From assembly GCA_004799435.1 (NCBI GenBank), contig SSMV01000153.1:1-46461 (forward strand): a DNA stretch of 46,461 nucleotides, in the 5' to 3' direction. Below, one piece after another: positions 8,361 to 17,133 of this stretch. The number at the start of each line of letters is the position of its first letter. Position 1 is the stretch's first letter. A program made the translations under genes and the position numbers. Source of the DNA: Bradyrhizobium sp. Its GTDB lineage: Bacteria > Pseudomonadota > Alphaproteobacteria > Rhizobiales > Beijerinckiaceae. The notes beneath the pieces are model-generated. The model had not been told where the DNA came from, made no database searches, and saw only the letters and a program-made list of their open reading frames with translations.

Positions 8361-10205
8361 ATGTTTTCTCGCCTGAAAGTCGCGACCAAGCTCATCGTTG
8401 GTTATGGCTCGATATTGCTGCTGGTCGTGGCCGTCAGTGGGCTCGGCCTGCTGGCTGTCATTCAGGGCGGCAAGGCGCTTGAAGAGGTGGCGCAATATAA
8501 GACCGCCGAAGCGCTTGAGCAGCGCGTCGAAAAGCGGCTGATCGAAGCGCGCATGCATTTCTGGATCGCCCTCAATTCCAATGATCAGAAACACTGGTCC
8601 AAGTCGACCGAAAGCTTCTCCGTCACCAACGAATGGCTGACGGAGCTGCAGGCAAATACAACCGATCCCGAGCGCGCCGACGAAGTGCGCAAGTTTACCG
8701 ATCTCGCCTCGAAATATCGCAAGCTCGTCAACGGCCTCCACTTTACCCAGATGCAGGGCGGAACGCTGACCGCCGATCAGATCGCGGATGGCTCCACCCA
8801 GGCGATGGCGATCGAAGACGCGATGACCACGCTGGGCGCCGAACTGACTTCGCAATTCCACGACGCGGCTGAAACGAGCTTTACCGAGGCGACAGAATCT
8901 GGCGCCCTGGCGCAGAAGGTCATCGTCGGCGTCGGTCTCGCCGGCGTGATCCTTGGTTCGCTGATGGCGCTTCTCTTCACCCGCAGCATCAGCCGGCCGA
9001 TCATCGCCGTGACCCGCACCATGCGCGAATTGGCGACCGGCAATCTGACTGTCGAGCCGGCTCACGCCACGGCGCGCAATGAGATCGGCGAGATGGCGCG
9101 CGCGGTGCTCGTGTTCCGCGACGCGGCGATCGAAAAGGCCCGCCTCGAGAAAGAGGCGCAACACCAGAACGAACTCGCCGAGGAGGCGCGCGCCGAAAAC
9201 GAGCGCGCCCAGCATGAGGCAATCGCCCATGAGCGAGCGATCGTCGCCGAGTCGGTCGGCTCCGGCCTGTCGCGCTTGGCGGCCAAGGATCTGCGCCATC
9301 GCATGTCCTCCGACATTCCCGAGGCCTATCTGACGCTGCAGACCGATTTCAACGCTGCGATCAATCAGCTTGAATCGGCCATGGCGACCGTCGCGCAACG
9401 CGGCGGCGCGATCCGGGTCGGCACCGGCGAAATCGCCACCGCCAATGACGATCTTTCGCGCCGCACCGAGCAGCAGGCCGCCAGCCTGGAGGAAGCCTCC
9501 GCGACGCTCGGCGAGGCCACCGCCATGGTTCGCCGCACCGCCGAAAGCACGGCGCATGCGCGCAGCGTCGCCGAAGGCGCGCAGCGCGACGCGGAAAACA
9601 GCGGCGCGGTCATTCAGCGCGCCGTCGCGGCGATGGGCGCGATCGAGAAATCCTCGCAACAGGTTTCGCAGATCATCGGCGTCATCGACGAGATCGCCTT
9701 CCAGACCAATTTGCTGGCGCTCAACGCCGGCGTCGAGGCGGCGCGCGCGGGCGACGCAGGCCGTGGCTTCGCGGTGGTCGCCTCCGAAGTGCGCGCGCTG
9801 GCGCAGCGCTCAGCGGAAGCCGCCAAGGAGATCAAGGCGCTGATTTCGACTTCGGCCGAGCAAGTAGCCCAGGGTGTCGCGCTGGTCGCCGAGACCGGCG
9901 GTTCGCTCGAGCGCATCGTCGGACGGGTCAACGACATCAACGCGATCGTCAGCGAAATCGCCGCCAGCGCCAAGGAACAGGCGAACGCCATCGAGGCGGT
10001 GAATGGCGCGATCGGCGACATGGACCGCACCACGCAGCAGAACGCCGCCATGGCCGAGCAATCGACCGCCGCCAGCCACGCTTTGTCGGAAGAGGCCCGC
10101 CTGCTCGCCGATCTGATCGCCGAGTTCGAAGTGACCGCCGAGGCGCGCAAGGAGCCCTCGCATGGCGATAAGGCTTCGCGCTCGCCGATGCGTCGGGCCA
10201 GCTAG
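8361..10205 (+). CDS. Methyl-accepting chemotaxis protein
   Basis: The 614-residue receptor has a transmembrane helix at about 11-34, a periplasmic four-helix-type sensor domain (about 35-186), a second membrane helix at about 187-207, a HAMP domain (208-260), a helical linker, and a cytoplasmic signalling domain. The conserved hairpin tip is at about 441-490 ([21 protein letters not shown]). It should relay ligand or energy signals to CheA/CheW. The ligand cannot be inferred, and no che gene is nearby. No CheR-tethering pentapeptide is seen at the C-terminus, which ends in basic and Ser residues. Confidence 0.94.
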   Translation: MFSRLKVATKLIVGYGSILLLVVAVSGLGLLAVIQGGKALEEVAQYKTAEALEQRVEKRLIEARMHFWIALNSNDQKHWSKSTESFSVTNEWLTELQANTTDPERADEVRKFTDLASKYRKLVNGLHFTQMQGGTLTADQIADGSTQAMAIEDAMTTLGAELTSQFHDAAETSFTEATESGALAQKVIVGVGLAGVILGSLMALLFTRSISRPIIAVTRTMRELATGNLTVEPAHATARNEIGEMARAVLVFRDAAIEKARLEKEAQHQNELAEEARAENERAQHEAIAHERAIVAESVGSGLSRLAAKDLRHRMSSDIPEAYLTLQTDFNAAINQLESAMATVAQRGGAIRVGTGEIATANDDLSRRTEQQAASLEEASATLGEATAMVRRTAESTAHARSVAEGAQRDAENSGAVIQRAVAAMGAIEKSSQQVSQIIGVIDEIAFQTNLLALNAGVEAARAGDAGRGFAVVASEVRALAQRSAEAAKEIKALISTSAEQVAQGVALVAETGGSLERIVGRVNDINAIVSEIAASAKEQANAIEAVNGAIGDMDRTTQQNAAMAEQSTAASHALSEEARLLADLIAEFEVTAEARKEPSHGDKASRSPMRRAS

Positions 10206-10212
10206 GCAACGC

Positions 10213-10980
10213 TCAAGTTTCGATCGGCGCCAGACAGACGAGCTTCGCTTCGGGGTGAGAGGCGACGATCAAGGTCGTCTGGTGAAAACGTCGCGCCGGC
10301 TGCCGGAAGCGCCTTTCGCCGCCTTCACGCCCCAGCACCGCCTGTTCGCGCCACAGGCGGGCGAAGACCGGCGAGGCTTCCGTCAATTCCTCGACCAGCG
10401 CGCCAAGCGCAGGATCGCGCAGGCGGCGGCTGAAATCGGCGCGAAACTCCGCGACCACGCGGCGCGCGCGATCCTCCCAGTCGACAATCAGTTTGGGCGC
10501 GCCCGGCGAGCGGAAAATGAAGCGCAGCAGATTGCGATCATGCGCGCCGTCGAGCCAGCCGTCGAACAGTTCTGCGGCGCGGTCGTTCCAGGCGCGCGCC
10601 GTCCATTGGCCATCGAGCAGATAGGCTGGGATCGTCATGGCGGCGGGCAACGCGAGAATCTCGGCGGCCAGCGCATCCTTGCCGATTGCGACGGCGTGGG
10701 GATCGCGCTTGTCCGCCAGCTCGAAGAGATAGGCGCGTTCGGCCGGCGCCAGCCGCAGTGCGTCGGCGAGGCGCGCCAGCAGGCGCGGCGAAGGCGAGAC
10801 CTCTCGACCCTGTTCGAGCCAGGCGATCCAGGTCAGGCTCGCGCCGCTGGCTTCGGCGATTTCCTCGCGACGCAGCCCGGGTGTGCGGCGGCGGCCGGCC
10901 GCGCCGGCGGGCGGTTCGAGCTGTTCGCGATGGGCGCGAAGGAAGGCGCCGAGGGCGCGGCGGGCGGCGTGCGTTGGCAT
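10213..10980 (-). CDS. XRE-family transcriptional regulator with MmyB-like ligand domain
   Basis: The 255-residue protein has an N-terminal helix-turn-helix (about 1-85; RRTPGLRREEIAEASGAS then WIAWLEQGREVSPS), followed by the MmyB-like C-terminal domain (LPAAMTIPAYLLDGQWTARAWND and DWEDRARRVVAEFRADF) thought to bind a small ligand. ATG 10980 was chosen because it gives the usual family N-terminus; longer reading would run into the operator-like repeats. Such regulators generally repress a divergent neighbour, here the methyltransferase at 11083. Two direct repeats between the genes are candidate binding sites. The 3' end is convergent with the chemoreceptor gene, 7 bases apart. Confidence 0.88.
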   Translation of the reverse strand: MPTHAARRALGAFLRAHREQLEPPAGAAGRRRTPGLRREEIAEASGASLTWIAWLEQGREVSPSPRLLARLADALRLAPAERAYLFELADKRDPHAVAIGKDALAAEILALPAAMTIPAYLLDGQWTARAWNDRAAELFDGWLDGAHDRNLLRFIFRSPGAPKLIVDWEDRARRVVAEFRADFSRRLRDPALGALVEELTEASPVFARLWREQAVLGREGGERRFRQPARRFHQTTLIVASHPEAKLVCLAPIET

Positions 10981-10984
10981 GGCG

Positions 10985-11024
10985 CTCTTTATAACAGGAT
11001 AATCTTCACTCTTGTAATAGGGTA
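10985..11024. promoter_or_regulatory. Direct-repeat operator between XRE regulator and methyltransferase
   Basis: Two copies of a CTCTT...TAAYAGGRTA element lie in tandem, at 10985-11001 and 11009-11024. Each shares the core TAAYAGGRTA and a CTCTT start, and the copies are spaced 23-24 bases, about two helical turns. They sit directly in front of the regulator start codon. I infer autorepression and control of the divergent gene; a protein-DNA contact is not shown. Confidence 0.55.
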
Positions 11025-11082
11025 AAACGCCGCGCAGGATCACTTTCGTCGCTCAAGACAAAGAGCCTGCGGGAGAGAGCCA

Positions 11083-11892
11083 GTGTCCTCGCGATCCCAA
11101 GATTCCCGATCCCAAGATTCCCGATCCCAAGATTCCCGGTCCCACGATTCCTTCGTCGCCGACCAATTCAGCCCGAGCGCGGCGGCCTATGTCGTCAGTC
11201 CTGTTCATGCGCAGGGCGAGGATCTCGCGGCGCTGAGCGGGCTCGTTGGCAAGCGGCCCGAGGCCCGCGCGGTCGATCTCGGGTGTGGCGGCGGGCATTT
11301 GGCCTTTGCCTTGGCGGCGCTGACCAAGAGCGTCGTCGCCTATGATCTGAGCGACGCGATGCTGGCGGCAGTGGCGGCGGAAGCCGAGCGGCGCGGGCTG
11401 GCCAATGTCGAGACGCGGAAAGGTTCGGTGGAGGCGCTGCCATGGGCCGACGGCGCCTTCGACATCGTGGCGAGCCGCTATAGCGCGCATCACTGGCGCG
11501 ATGTCGGCAAGGGCCTGCGCGAAGCCCGGCGCGTGCTGAAGCCAGGCGGCCTCGCAATCTTCGCCGATGTCGTCGCGCCCGAAGATCCGCTGCTCGACAC
11601 CTGGCTGCATGGTCTCGAATTGCTGCGCGATCCCTCGCATCTGCGCAATTATTCGCTTGCGCAATGGCGCGCCTTCATCGAGGCCGCCGGCTTCAGGCTC
11701 ACGCGCTGCGAACGCTATCGCATCCGGCTCGAATTTTCGGCCTGGGTCGCGCGGATGAACACCGCGCCGCTCTTCGTCTCCGCCATTCGTGCGCTGCAAG
11801 GGGAGGCGGTCGAGGAGGTCGCGCGCTATTTCGCCTTTGAGCCCGACGGCAGCTTCTCGATCGACACGATGCTGATAATCGCGGAAGGTTGA
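11083..11892 (+). CDS. SAM-dependent methyltransferase (class I, methyltransferase-11 type)
   Basis: The 269-residue protein has SAM motif I AVDLGCGGGHLAFALA (63-78), an acidic loop AYDLSDAM, and the UbiE-like stretches EALPWADGAFDIVASRYSAHHW and EARRVLKPGG. This family methylates small molecules; the substrate is unknown. The first 23 residues are an unusual SRSQD repeat encoded by 15-base tandem repeats; relatives normally begin near FVADQF. The GTG start at 11083 follows GGGAGAGAG at good spacing, and no ATG is available before the catalytic domain. It is divergent from the MmyB-like regulator and probably its target. Confidence 0.87.
   Translation: MSSRSQDSRSQDSRSQDSRSHDSFVADQFSPSAAAYVVSPVHAQGEDLAALSGLVGKRPEARAVDLGCGGGHLAFALAALTKSVVAYDLSDAMLAAVAAEAERRGLANVETRKGSVEALPWADGAFDIVASRYSAHHWRDVGKGLREARRVLKPGGLAIFADVVAPEDPLLDTWLHGLELLRDPSHLRNYSLAQWRAFIEAAGFRLTRCERYRIRLEFSAWVARMNTAPLFVSAIRALQGEAVEEVARYFAFEPDGSFSIDTMLIIAEG
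11093..11152 (+). repeat. 15-base tandem repeat in methyltransferase 5' end
   Basis: Three exact copies of GATCCCAAGATTCCC (11093, 11108, 11123) and a fourth with three changes (11138) run in frame, adding SRSQD-type units to the protein N-terminus. The unit length keeps frame whatever the copy number. Confidence 0.9.
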
Positions 11893-11900
11893 AGCGCGCG

Positions 11901-13271
11901 TCAGGCGGCGTCGGCGCTGACGCGGTTGCGGCCTTCCGATTTGGCGCGATAGAGCGCGCGGTCGGCGCGCTGATAAAGCGCGCCGGAATCATCCTCCTGC
12001 GCGCGCTCGGCGACGCCGATCGACACCGTGACGGGAATGGCCTGCCCTGAGGCGTCAATAACGAATTGGTCCTGCTCGATGGTCAGGCGGGCGCGTTCGG
12101 CGATGCGCGCGGCGGCGGCGAGATCGACGCCGGGCATGACGATGACAAACTCTTCGCCGCCCAGGCGGCACAGGAGATCGCCGCCGCGGATGATGCCGCG
12201 CAACCGATCGGCGAAGCCCTTCAGGACCTCGTCGCCCGCGCCATGGCCATAGGTGTCGTTGACGCGTTTGAAATGATCGATGTCGAGGATCATCAGGGTC
12301 AAGGGCGAGCGGCGGCCGCGCGAATTGTCGAGCATCGTCGCCAGATGATTTTCGAGAAACCGGCGATTGTTGAGGCCGGTCAGCGGATCGAACAGGGCGA
12401 GCTCGATCGACTGCTGCACTTTCTCGCGCAGCGAGTCGGCGTAGCGCTTCTGACGCAATTGCGTGCGCACTCGCGCCAGCAATTCGTTGCGATCGACCGG
12501 GCGGGTCAGGAAGTCGTTGACGCCGAGTTCGAGGCCGCGAAGCATCCGCTGGCGATCCTCGAGATCGGCGACCGCGAGAATCGGCAGGTTGCGCGTGCGC
12601 TCCAGCGAGCGGATCTGGCTGCACAGCCGCAGGCCGTCGTAGCCGGCGAGACCGAGGCTGACGATGATGAGATCGACATTGTCCTCGGCCGCCTTGAACA
12701 GCGCCTCATGCGCATCCGGCTCGACCGAAACCGTGTGATGGGCGCTCAGCGCGTGGCGCAGGCGCTCGGCCGAGGTGGCGCGGTCGTCGACAATCAGAAT
12801 GCGTCCGCGACGTCCGTCATCGGCGTCTGGCGAGGCGAAAGCCGGGATCATGCCCAGCGCGACGGTGGTGTTAGCGCGATTGCGCAATTCGTCGACCGCC
12901 ACTTTGAGGCGGGCGAGCGAACGCACGCGGGCGATCAGCTCCATCTCGTCGATCGGCTTGGTGATGAAGTCGTCGGCCCCGGCTTCAAGTCCGCGCACGC
13001 GATCGGCGGGTTGATCGAGTGCGGTGACCAGCACCACCGGCAGATGGGCGGTGGCGACATGCCCCTTGAGACGGCGGCAGACCTCGAAACCGTCCATGCC
13101 GGGCATCATCACGTCGAGCAACACGATGTCGCACTGGCCCTTCTCGCAGATCGCGATCGCTTCCGGGCCGCTCATCGCGGTGAGCACTTCGAAATATTCA
13201 GCCGTTAGCCGCGCATCGAGCAGCTTGACGTTGGCGACGACGTCGTCGACGACGAGAACCCGCGCGGTCAT
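11901..13271 (-). CDS. pleD: PleD-type response regulator, diguanylate cyclase
   Basis: The 456-residue protein has a first receiver domain with phosphoacceptor Asp53 ([11 protein letters not shown]), a second receiver (about 155-275) whose Asp position is Ser in [10 protein letters not shown] and so is an adaptor, and a C-terminal GGDEF domain. The active loop is GGEEF (about 371-375), and the inhibitory site RGGD precedes it by five residues, so product feedback by c-di-GMP is expected. PleD makes c-di-GMP and controls the motile-to-sessile cell-pole transition in alphaproteobacteria. Its start overlaps the divK stop by the ATGA arrangement, so the two are co-translated. Confidence 0.95.
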   Translation of the reverse strand: MTARVLVVDDVVANVKLLDARLTAEYFEVLTAMSGPEAIAICEKGQCDIVLLDVMMPGMDGFEVCRRLKGHVATAHLPVVLVTALDQPADRVRGLEAGADDFITKPIDEMELIARVRSLARLKVAVDELRNRANTTVALGMIPAFASPDADDGRRGRILIVDDRATSAERLRHALSAHHTVSVEPDAHEALFKAAEDNVDLIIVSLGLAGYDGLRLCSQIRSLERTRNLPILAVADLEDRQRMLRGLELGVNDFLTRPVDRNELLARVRTQLRQKRYADSLREKVQQSIELALFDPLTGLNNRRFLENHLATMLDNSRGRRSPLTLMILDIDHFKRVNDTYGHGAGDEVLKGFADRLRGIIRGGDLLCRLGGEEFVIVMPGVDLAAAARIAERARLTIEQDQFVIDASGQAIPVTVSIGVAERAQEDDSGALYQRADRALYRAKSEGRNRVSADAA

Positions 13272-13648
13272 CGGCTTACCTTGTCCCCGAGAAATTGGTC
13301 GATCGTGTCGAAGAATTTGGCGACCGAGATCGGCTTGGAGAGATAGGCCTCGCAGCCGCCCTGGCGGATTTTTTCCTCGTCGCCCTTCATTGCGAAAGCC
13401 GTTACGGCGATCACCGGAATGGAGCGCAGCTCTTCGTCATCCTTCAGCCATTGCGTCACTTCGAGGCCGGAGACTTCGGGAAGCTGAATGTCCATCAGGA
13501 TGAGATCGGGGCGATGAAGCCTTGCAAGTTCGACCGCCTCGACGCCGCTGCGCGTCTGCACGATCTTGCAGCCCCGCGTTTCGACGAGGTCGTTGAAGAG
13601 CTTCATGTTGAGCTCATTGTCCTCTACGATCAGCACGGTTTTGGCCAT
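13268..13648 (-). CDS. divK: Single-domain response regulator DivK
   Basis: The 126-residue protein is a lone receiver domain with Glu9/Asp10, phosphoacceptor Asp53 ([13 protein letters not shown]), Thr in VTAFAM and Lys in LSKPIS. DivK relays phosphate between the PleC and DivJ kinases and restrains CtrA activity through DivL and CckA. ATG 13648 gives the family start [14 protein letters not shown]; a longer reading adds only unconserved residues. It precedes pleD with a 4-base overlap, the order seen in Caulobacter and Rhizobiales. A GTTAACC element upstream (near 13758) resembles a CtrA half-site but no full TTAA-N7-TTAA site is present. Confidence 0.95.
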   Translation of the reverse strand: MAKTVLIVEDNELNMKLFNDLVETRGCKIVQTRSGVEAVELARLHRPDLILMDIQLPEVSGLEVTQWLKDDEELRSIPVIAVTAFAMKGDEEKIRQGGCEAYLSKPISVAKFFDTIDQFLGDKVSR

Positions 13649-13800
13649 GACGGGCATCCGCGAGCGCGGCGACAGCGGCTCGAATTTCACATTGAAGCGT
13701 GGCGACTATAGTAAGCGGCAGTCCTTGACGAAAGGAAAACCGGACCGTGCGCCAGAGGGTTAACGGCGAACTATCCACAGGCCGCGCTGAGGGCGAAGCG

Positions 13801-14055
13801 ATGGCGATCGACGCGCTCGGCTTCCTCGCCGAGGACGCCGATCGCCTGTCGCGTTTTCTCGCGCTTTCCGGCCTCGGACCGGATAATTTGCGCCAGGCGG
13901 CGGCCGAACCGGGGTTTTTGCTCGCAGTGCTCGATCATTTGGCCGGCGACGAGCGGCTGCTCATCGCTTTCGCCGAGGCGCGCGGGATCGCGCCCGACAG
14001 GGTGGCGGCGGCGCGGGAGCGGCTGGCGGGGCGCCCCTCCAGCCTCAATTCGTGA
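13801..14055 (+). CDS. DUF3572 family protein
   Basis: The 84-residue all-helical protein matches DUF3572 (ALGFLAEDADRLSRFLALSGLGP, then AAAEPGFLLAVLDHLAGDERLLIAFAEARGI). This alphaproteobacterial family has no known function. ATG 13801 was chosen since homology begins there; GAGGG lies 10 bases upstream. An in-frame GTG at 13747 is less likely. The stop overlaps the GTG start of dinB (GTGA), so the two are translationally coupled. This suggests a link with translesion synthesis, which is inference only. Confidence 0.82.
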   Translation: MAIDALGFLAEDADRLSRFLALSGLGPDNLRQAAAEPGFLLAVLDHLAGDERLLIAFAEARGIAPDRVAAARERLAGRPSSLNS

Positions 14056-15359
14056 CGGACGCGCCGGCCAGCAAGCCGTTCGCGCGCCTCTGCCGCGATT
14101 GCCTGGCGGGCTGCGAGGCCGACGCGCAGCGCTGTCGGCGCTGCGGCTCGCCGCGTCTCGTCGATGATTTCGGGCCGGACCTGACCATCGCTCATGTCGA
14201 TTGCGACGCTTTCTACGCCGCGGTCGAAAAACGCGACCGGCCCGAACTCGCCGATAGACCGGTGCTGGTCGCCGGCGGCGGCCGGCGCGGCGTCGTCTCG
14301 ACCTGCTGCTATGTCGCGCGCACTTTCGGCGTGCGCTCGGCGATGCCGACCGGGCAGGCGCTGAAACTCTGCCCCGACGCCATCGTGCTGCCGCCCGACA
14401 TGGCGAAATATGCGCGCGTCAGCCGCGCGATCCGCGAGCGCATGGCGCGCCTGACTCCTCTGGTCGAACCGCTGTCGATCGACGAGGCCTTTCTCGATCT
14501 GACCGGTTGCGAAGGCGCCAATGGCGCCAGCGCGGCGCCGACGCTCGCCACATTCGCGCGCGAGGTCGAGCGCGACATCGGCGTCACGGTGTCGATCGGC
14601 CTCAGCTATTGTAAGTTCCTCGCCAAGCTCGCCTCCGATCTCGACAAGCCGCGCGGCTTCTCGGTCATCGGCCGCGCGGAAGCGCGCGAGCGGCTCGCCC
14701 CGATGAGCGTCGGGCGCCTGTGGGGCGTCGGCAAAGTGGCGCAGGCGCGGCTCGACCGGCTCGGCATGCGAACGATCGGCGATCTGCAGAAGCTCGACGA
14801 ACGGGGCGTGGTCGCCAAGCTCGGCGAGGAGGGGCGTCGCCTTTGGCGCCTGGCGCAGGGGATCGACAATCGGCGCGTGTCGCCGGATCGCGAGACCAAG
14901 AGCATCTCCAGCGAGACGACGTTCGAAAACGATGTCGACGATCTCACCGAATTGACGCGCTGCCTGCTCGTGCAATGCGAGAGGGTGGCGGCGCGCCTCG
15001 CCAAGGCCGGGCTCGCGGCGCGCGCGTTGACCCTGAAGCTGCGTACGCCCGACTTTCGCCTGCGCAGCCGCTCGCGCTCCGGCTTTGGCGCGACGCAAAT
15101 GGCGCCGAGGCTTTTCGCCGTCGCGCGGGCGCTGCTGGAAGCCGAACCGCGCGGCCAGGCCTATCGGCTGATTGGCGTCGCGGGCGGCGATCTCGCCCCG
15201 GCGGATGAAGCGGACCGCGCCGATCTGATCGAGGGCGATCGCAGTCGCGAGAAGGCGCGCGAAGCGGCGATCGCGAGCTTACGCGACAAGTTCGGCGCCG
15301 CAGCGCTGCAACGCGGCCTCGCCTTCAAGCCCGACGCCCCGTCGCGCCGCGCCAAATGA
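14052..15359 (+). CDS. dinB: DNA polymerase IV (Y-family) with N-terminal zinc ribbon
   Basis: The 435-residue error-prone polymerase has catalytic acidic residues Asp50 and Asp52 in AHVDCDAFYAAVE and Asp144/Glu145 in LSIDEAFLDL, followed by the thumb and little-finger domains. The first 35 residues contain CRDC...CRRC (Cys14, 17, 28, 31), a putative zinc ribbon not present in enterobacterial DinB. The protein lacks a clear beta-clamp-binding peptide at the extreme C-terminus, which ends in basic residues. Translation starts at GTG 14052, overlapping DUF3572. No GTTC-N7-GTTC SOS box was found upstream of this pair, so LexA control is not evident. Confidence 0.93.
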   Translation: MTDAPASKPFARLCRDCLAGCEADAQRCRRCGSPRLVDDFGPDLTIAHVDCDAFYAAVEKRDRPELADRPVLVAGGGRRGVVSTCCYVARTFGVRSAMPTGQALKLCPDAIVLPPDMAKYARVSRAIRERMARLTPLVEPLSIDEAFLDLTGCEGANGASAAPTLATFAREVERDIGVTVSIGLSYCKFLAKLASDLDKPRGFSVIGRAEARERLAPMSVGRLWGVGKVAQARLDRLGMRTIGDLQKLDERGVVAKLGEEGRRLWRLAQGIDNRRVSPDRETKSISSETTFENDVDDLTELTRCLLVQCERVAARLAKAGLAARALTLKLRTPDFRLRSRSRSGFGATQMAPRLFAVARALLEAEPRGQAYRLIGVAGGDLAPADEADRADLIEGDRSREKAREAAIASLRDKFGAAALQRGLAFKPDAPSRRAK

Positions 15360-15467
15360 ACGCAAGGCTCGACTTGCGCAAATGGAGAGATCCGCGGAGA
15401 CTATTCTGTGCCGGCGGCGGCTTTGCCGACTTCTCCGGGCCGCGCCCACTCAGCGGGAGGCGCCTCA

Positions 15468-15764
15468 ATGACCGCTTTCAATGTCGTTCGGTTCCGAATT
15501 AAGCCCATGCGTGAGCAGGAATTTCTCGACGCCCACCGGAAGCTTCGGCTTGGTTCTTTCGGCGCCAAAGCGGCGAACGTCATCAAGACGGGGGACCGGT
15601 CCTACTGCGTCATTCTTGAATGGACGGACATGTCGGCTATCGTAGCGGCCCGCCCAAGAATGATCGCGTTCCTCGATTCCTTCCGCGATACGCTCGAGGA
15701 CCTTGGCGGCGGCCTTGGCGTCACCGACCCGGTATCGGGGCCGGTGGTTCTCGAGTTGGAATAG
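15468..15764 (+). CDS. Small protein, possibly dimeric alpha-beta barrel (ABM-like)
   Basis: This 98-residue protein starts at ATG 15468 behind a strong GGGAGG site. Its pattern is a beta strand (FNVVRFRIKP), a helix (EQEFLDAHRKL), strands around SYCVILEW, and a helix ending in FRDTLEDLGGG. This resembles antibiotic-biosynthesis-monooxygenase-like ferredoxin folds, but I cannot assign a family with certainty. It has no signal peptide. It stands alone between dinB and the DUF1059 gene on the same strand, with over 100 bases either side. Confidence 0.65.
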   Translation: MTAFNVVRFRIKPMREQEFLDAHRKLRLGSFGAKAANVIKTGDRSYCVILEWTDMSAIVAARPRMIAFLDSFRDTLEDLGGGLGVTDPVSGPVVLELE

Positions 15765-15881
15765 GATTCCTGGCCGCCATTTGACTTATTTTGGTGGGCA
15801 TCCGGCGCTATTTGAAGAAATCGTCGCCGCACCGAGGGGCGTTTAGACTTCTCTTCGCGAGCTTAAAAAGGGGAGCTGGCC

Positions 15882-16097
15882 ATGGGACGTAAATTCGTCG
15901 ACTGTCGTGACTATCCGAGCGTGATGAACTGCTCGATCGCGATTTCCGCCGACAACGAAGAGGAGCTGATCGCGGCCGCGGTTCAACACGCCGTGGCGGT
16001 GCACGGGCATCAGGACACTCCGGAGTTCCGGGCGATGATCGCGCAGTCGATCAAGGACGGAATGCCGCCCGGCGCCGCGCCCTCAAAAATGGCCTGA
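15882..16097 (+). CDS. DUF1059 family small protein
   Basis: The 71-residue protein matches DUF1059: FVDCRDYPSVMNCSIAISADNEEEL then AVQHAVAVHGHQDTPEF. The two Cys and the HAVAVHGH stretch are conserved in this family of unknown function and could bind a metal, which is not shown. The start at ATG 15882 follows AAAAAGGGGAG at good spacing. The next 119 bases to the end of eipB hold no gene. Confidence 0.88.
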   Translation: MGRKFVDCRDYPSVMNCSIAISADNEEELIAAAVQHAVAVHGHQDTPEFRAMIAQSIKDGMPPGAAPSKMA

Positions 16098-16216
16098 CGA
16101 ACGGCGACCGGTCGAAAACCGCGATCTTCGATTTGTCGCCCGCGCGATGAATTTGGCACCGGCGAAGAATGCTATGCGGGCGGCGTGGGCGGCCCGAGGG
16201 AAGCCGCGTCTCAGCG

Positions 16217-17044
16217 CTATTTGGCGCAGGTCGGGATCGGCAGCAGTTCGAGGCGCTTGAGCTTGGCCGACAGCGCAAACGAACCATAGTCGAGCTTGAG
16301 CGAGCCCGAGACGCCATTTTCGTAGAGGTCGTAGCTCAGGACATATTCAGGCGGCGCGTCGCTCGCCTTCTCGTCGAAATAGGAGACGGTGACGGGCCAG
16401 CGGCGGATCTTGCCGAGCGAAGGGGCGTCGTCGGCGTCGGGCGACGGGCTCGCCGCTTCCTTGCCGATCACGGTCAAGGTCTGGAACACTTTCTTGCCGG
16501 TGTCGGAGCCGTCATAGACCCGCGCCTCCATCGGGCCGCCGCCATCCTTGGCGCGGGCGATGATGCGCTCGACATGTTCGGTCGGGAAGAGAATGTCCTT
16601 GCCGATGTCCATCGTCGCCGCCGACGGCTTGCTCAGCGCGATCGTCGTGTCGCCGCCATCGGCGCGCATCGCCGAGCCGGCGATCGGCGTCGGCTCGCCG
16701 CCCGCCGTCGTCGAGTCGATCTGGAAGCGCATGCGCTTGGCTTCGCCGTCCTCGAAAGTGACGGCGTGAATGTCGGAGGAGATCGGATCGCCTTCGCTGC
16801 GCTGCAATTGCGTATATTGGCGGAAGTTCGAGGCGTAGCCGTCGCAGCGCGAACCGGTGAATTCGTAGGCGATGACGCCGGCGGCGGCGACCGGCACCTG
16901 GCCGCCATGCGGGACGCCGTAGTCGTCGATCAGCGTGATCTCATAGCCAGCGCGATGAGGCGCAAGCGAGGCGGCCGGCTCGGCGCGCACGGCGGCGGAG
17001 CTTGCTGCCAAAGCCAGCGTCGAGACGAGGATGCGAGCGATCAT
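16217..17044 (-). CDS. eipB: Cell-envelope integrity protein EipB (DUF1849)
   Basis: The 275-residue periplasmic protein has a signal peptide (residues 1-21, ending VRAEP) and a beta-rich body typical of DUF1849. Cys67 (GSRCDGY) and Cys273 (PIPTCAK) correspond in position to the two cysteines that form the disulfide of Brucella EipB. EipB is a beta-spiral protein needed for envelope integrity and resistance to cell-wall stress. ATG 17044 follows GGAGAG at 6 bases. It is downstream of scpA-scpB on the same strand, with an 89-base gap that contains a GCCGG...CCGGT hairpin, so it may have its own promoter. Confidence 0.87.
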   Translation of the reverse strand: MIARILVSTLALAASSAAVRAEPAASLAPHRAGYEITLIDDYGVPHGGQVPVAAAGVIAYEFTGSRCDGYASNFRQYTQLQRSEGDPISSDIHAVTFEDGEAKRMRFQIDSTTAGGEPTPIAGSAMRADGGDTTIALSKPSAATMDIGKDILFPTEHVERIIARAKDGGGPMEARVYDGSDTGKKVFQTLTVIGKEAASPSPDADDAPSLGKIRRWPVTVSYFDEKASDAPPEYVLSYDLYENGVSGSLKLDYGSFALSAKLKRLELLPIPTCAK

Positions 17045-17133
17045 ACAAAACTCTCCGACCGGCGCGAGGCCGGCTCGCCCACGCCCGTCTCGTTTGTCGC
17101 GATGCTTTCCGGCGGATTCGTGGCCGCGCCGGC

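Noticed and set aside
11093-11152. CRISPR-like array
   Set aside because: The repeats are directly adjacent with no spacers, lie inside a coding sequence and keep its frame.
13750-13785. CtrA and DnaA sites between divK and DUF3572
   Set aside because: GTTAACC is only a half-site, without a second TTAA at seven bases, and CTATCCACA differs from the DnaA box at its start. Single occurrences like these are expected by chance.
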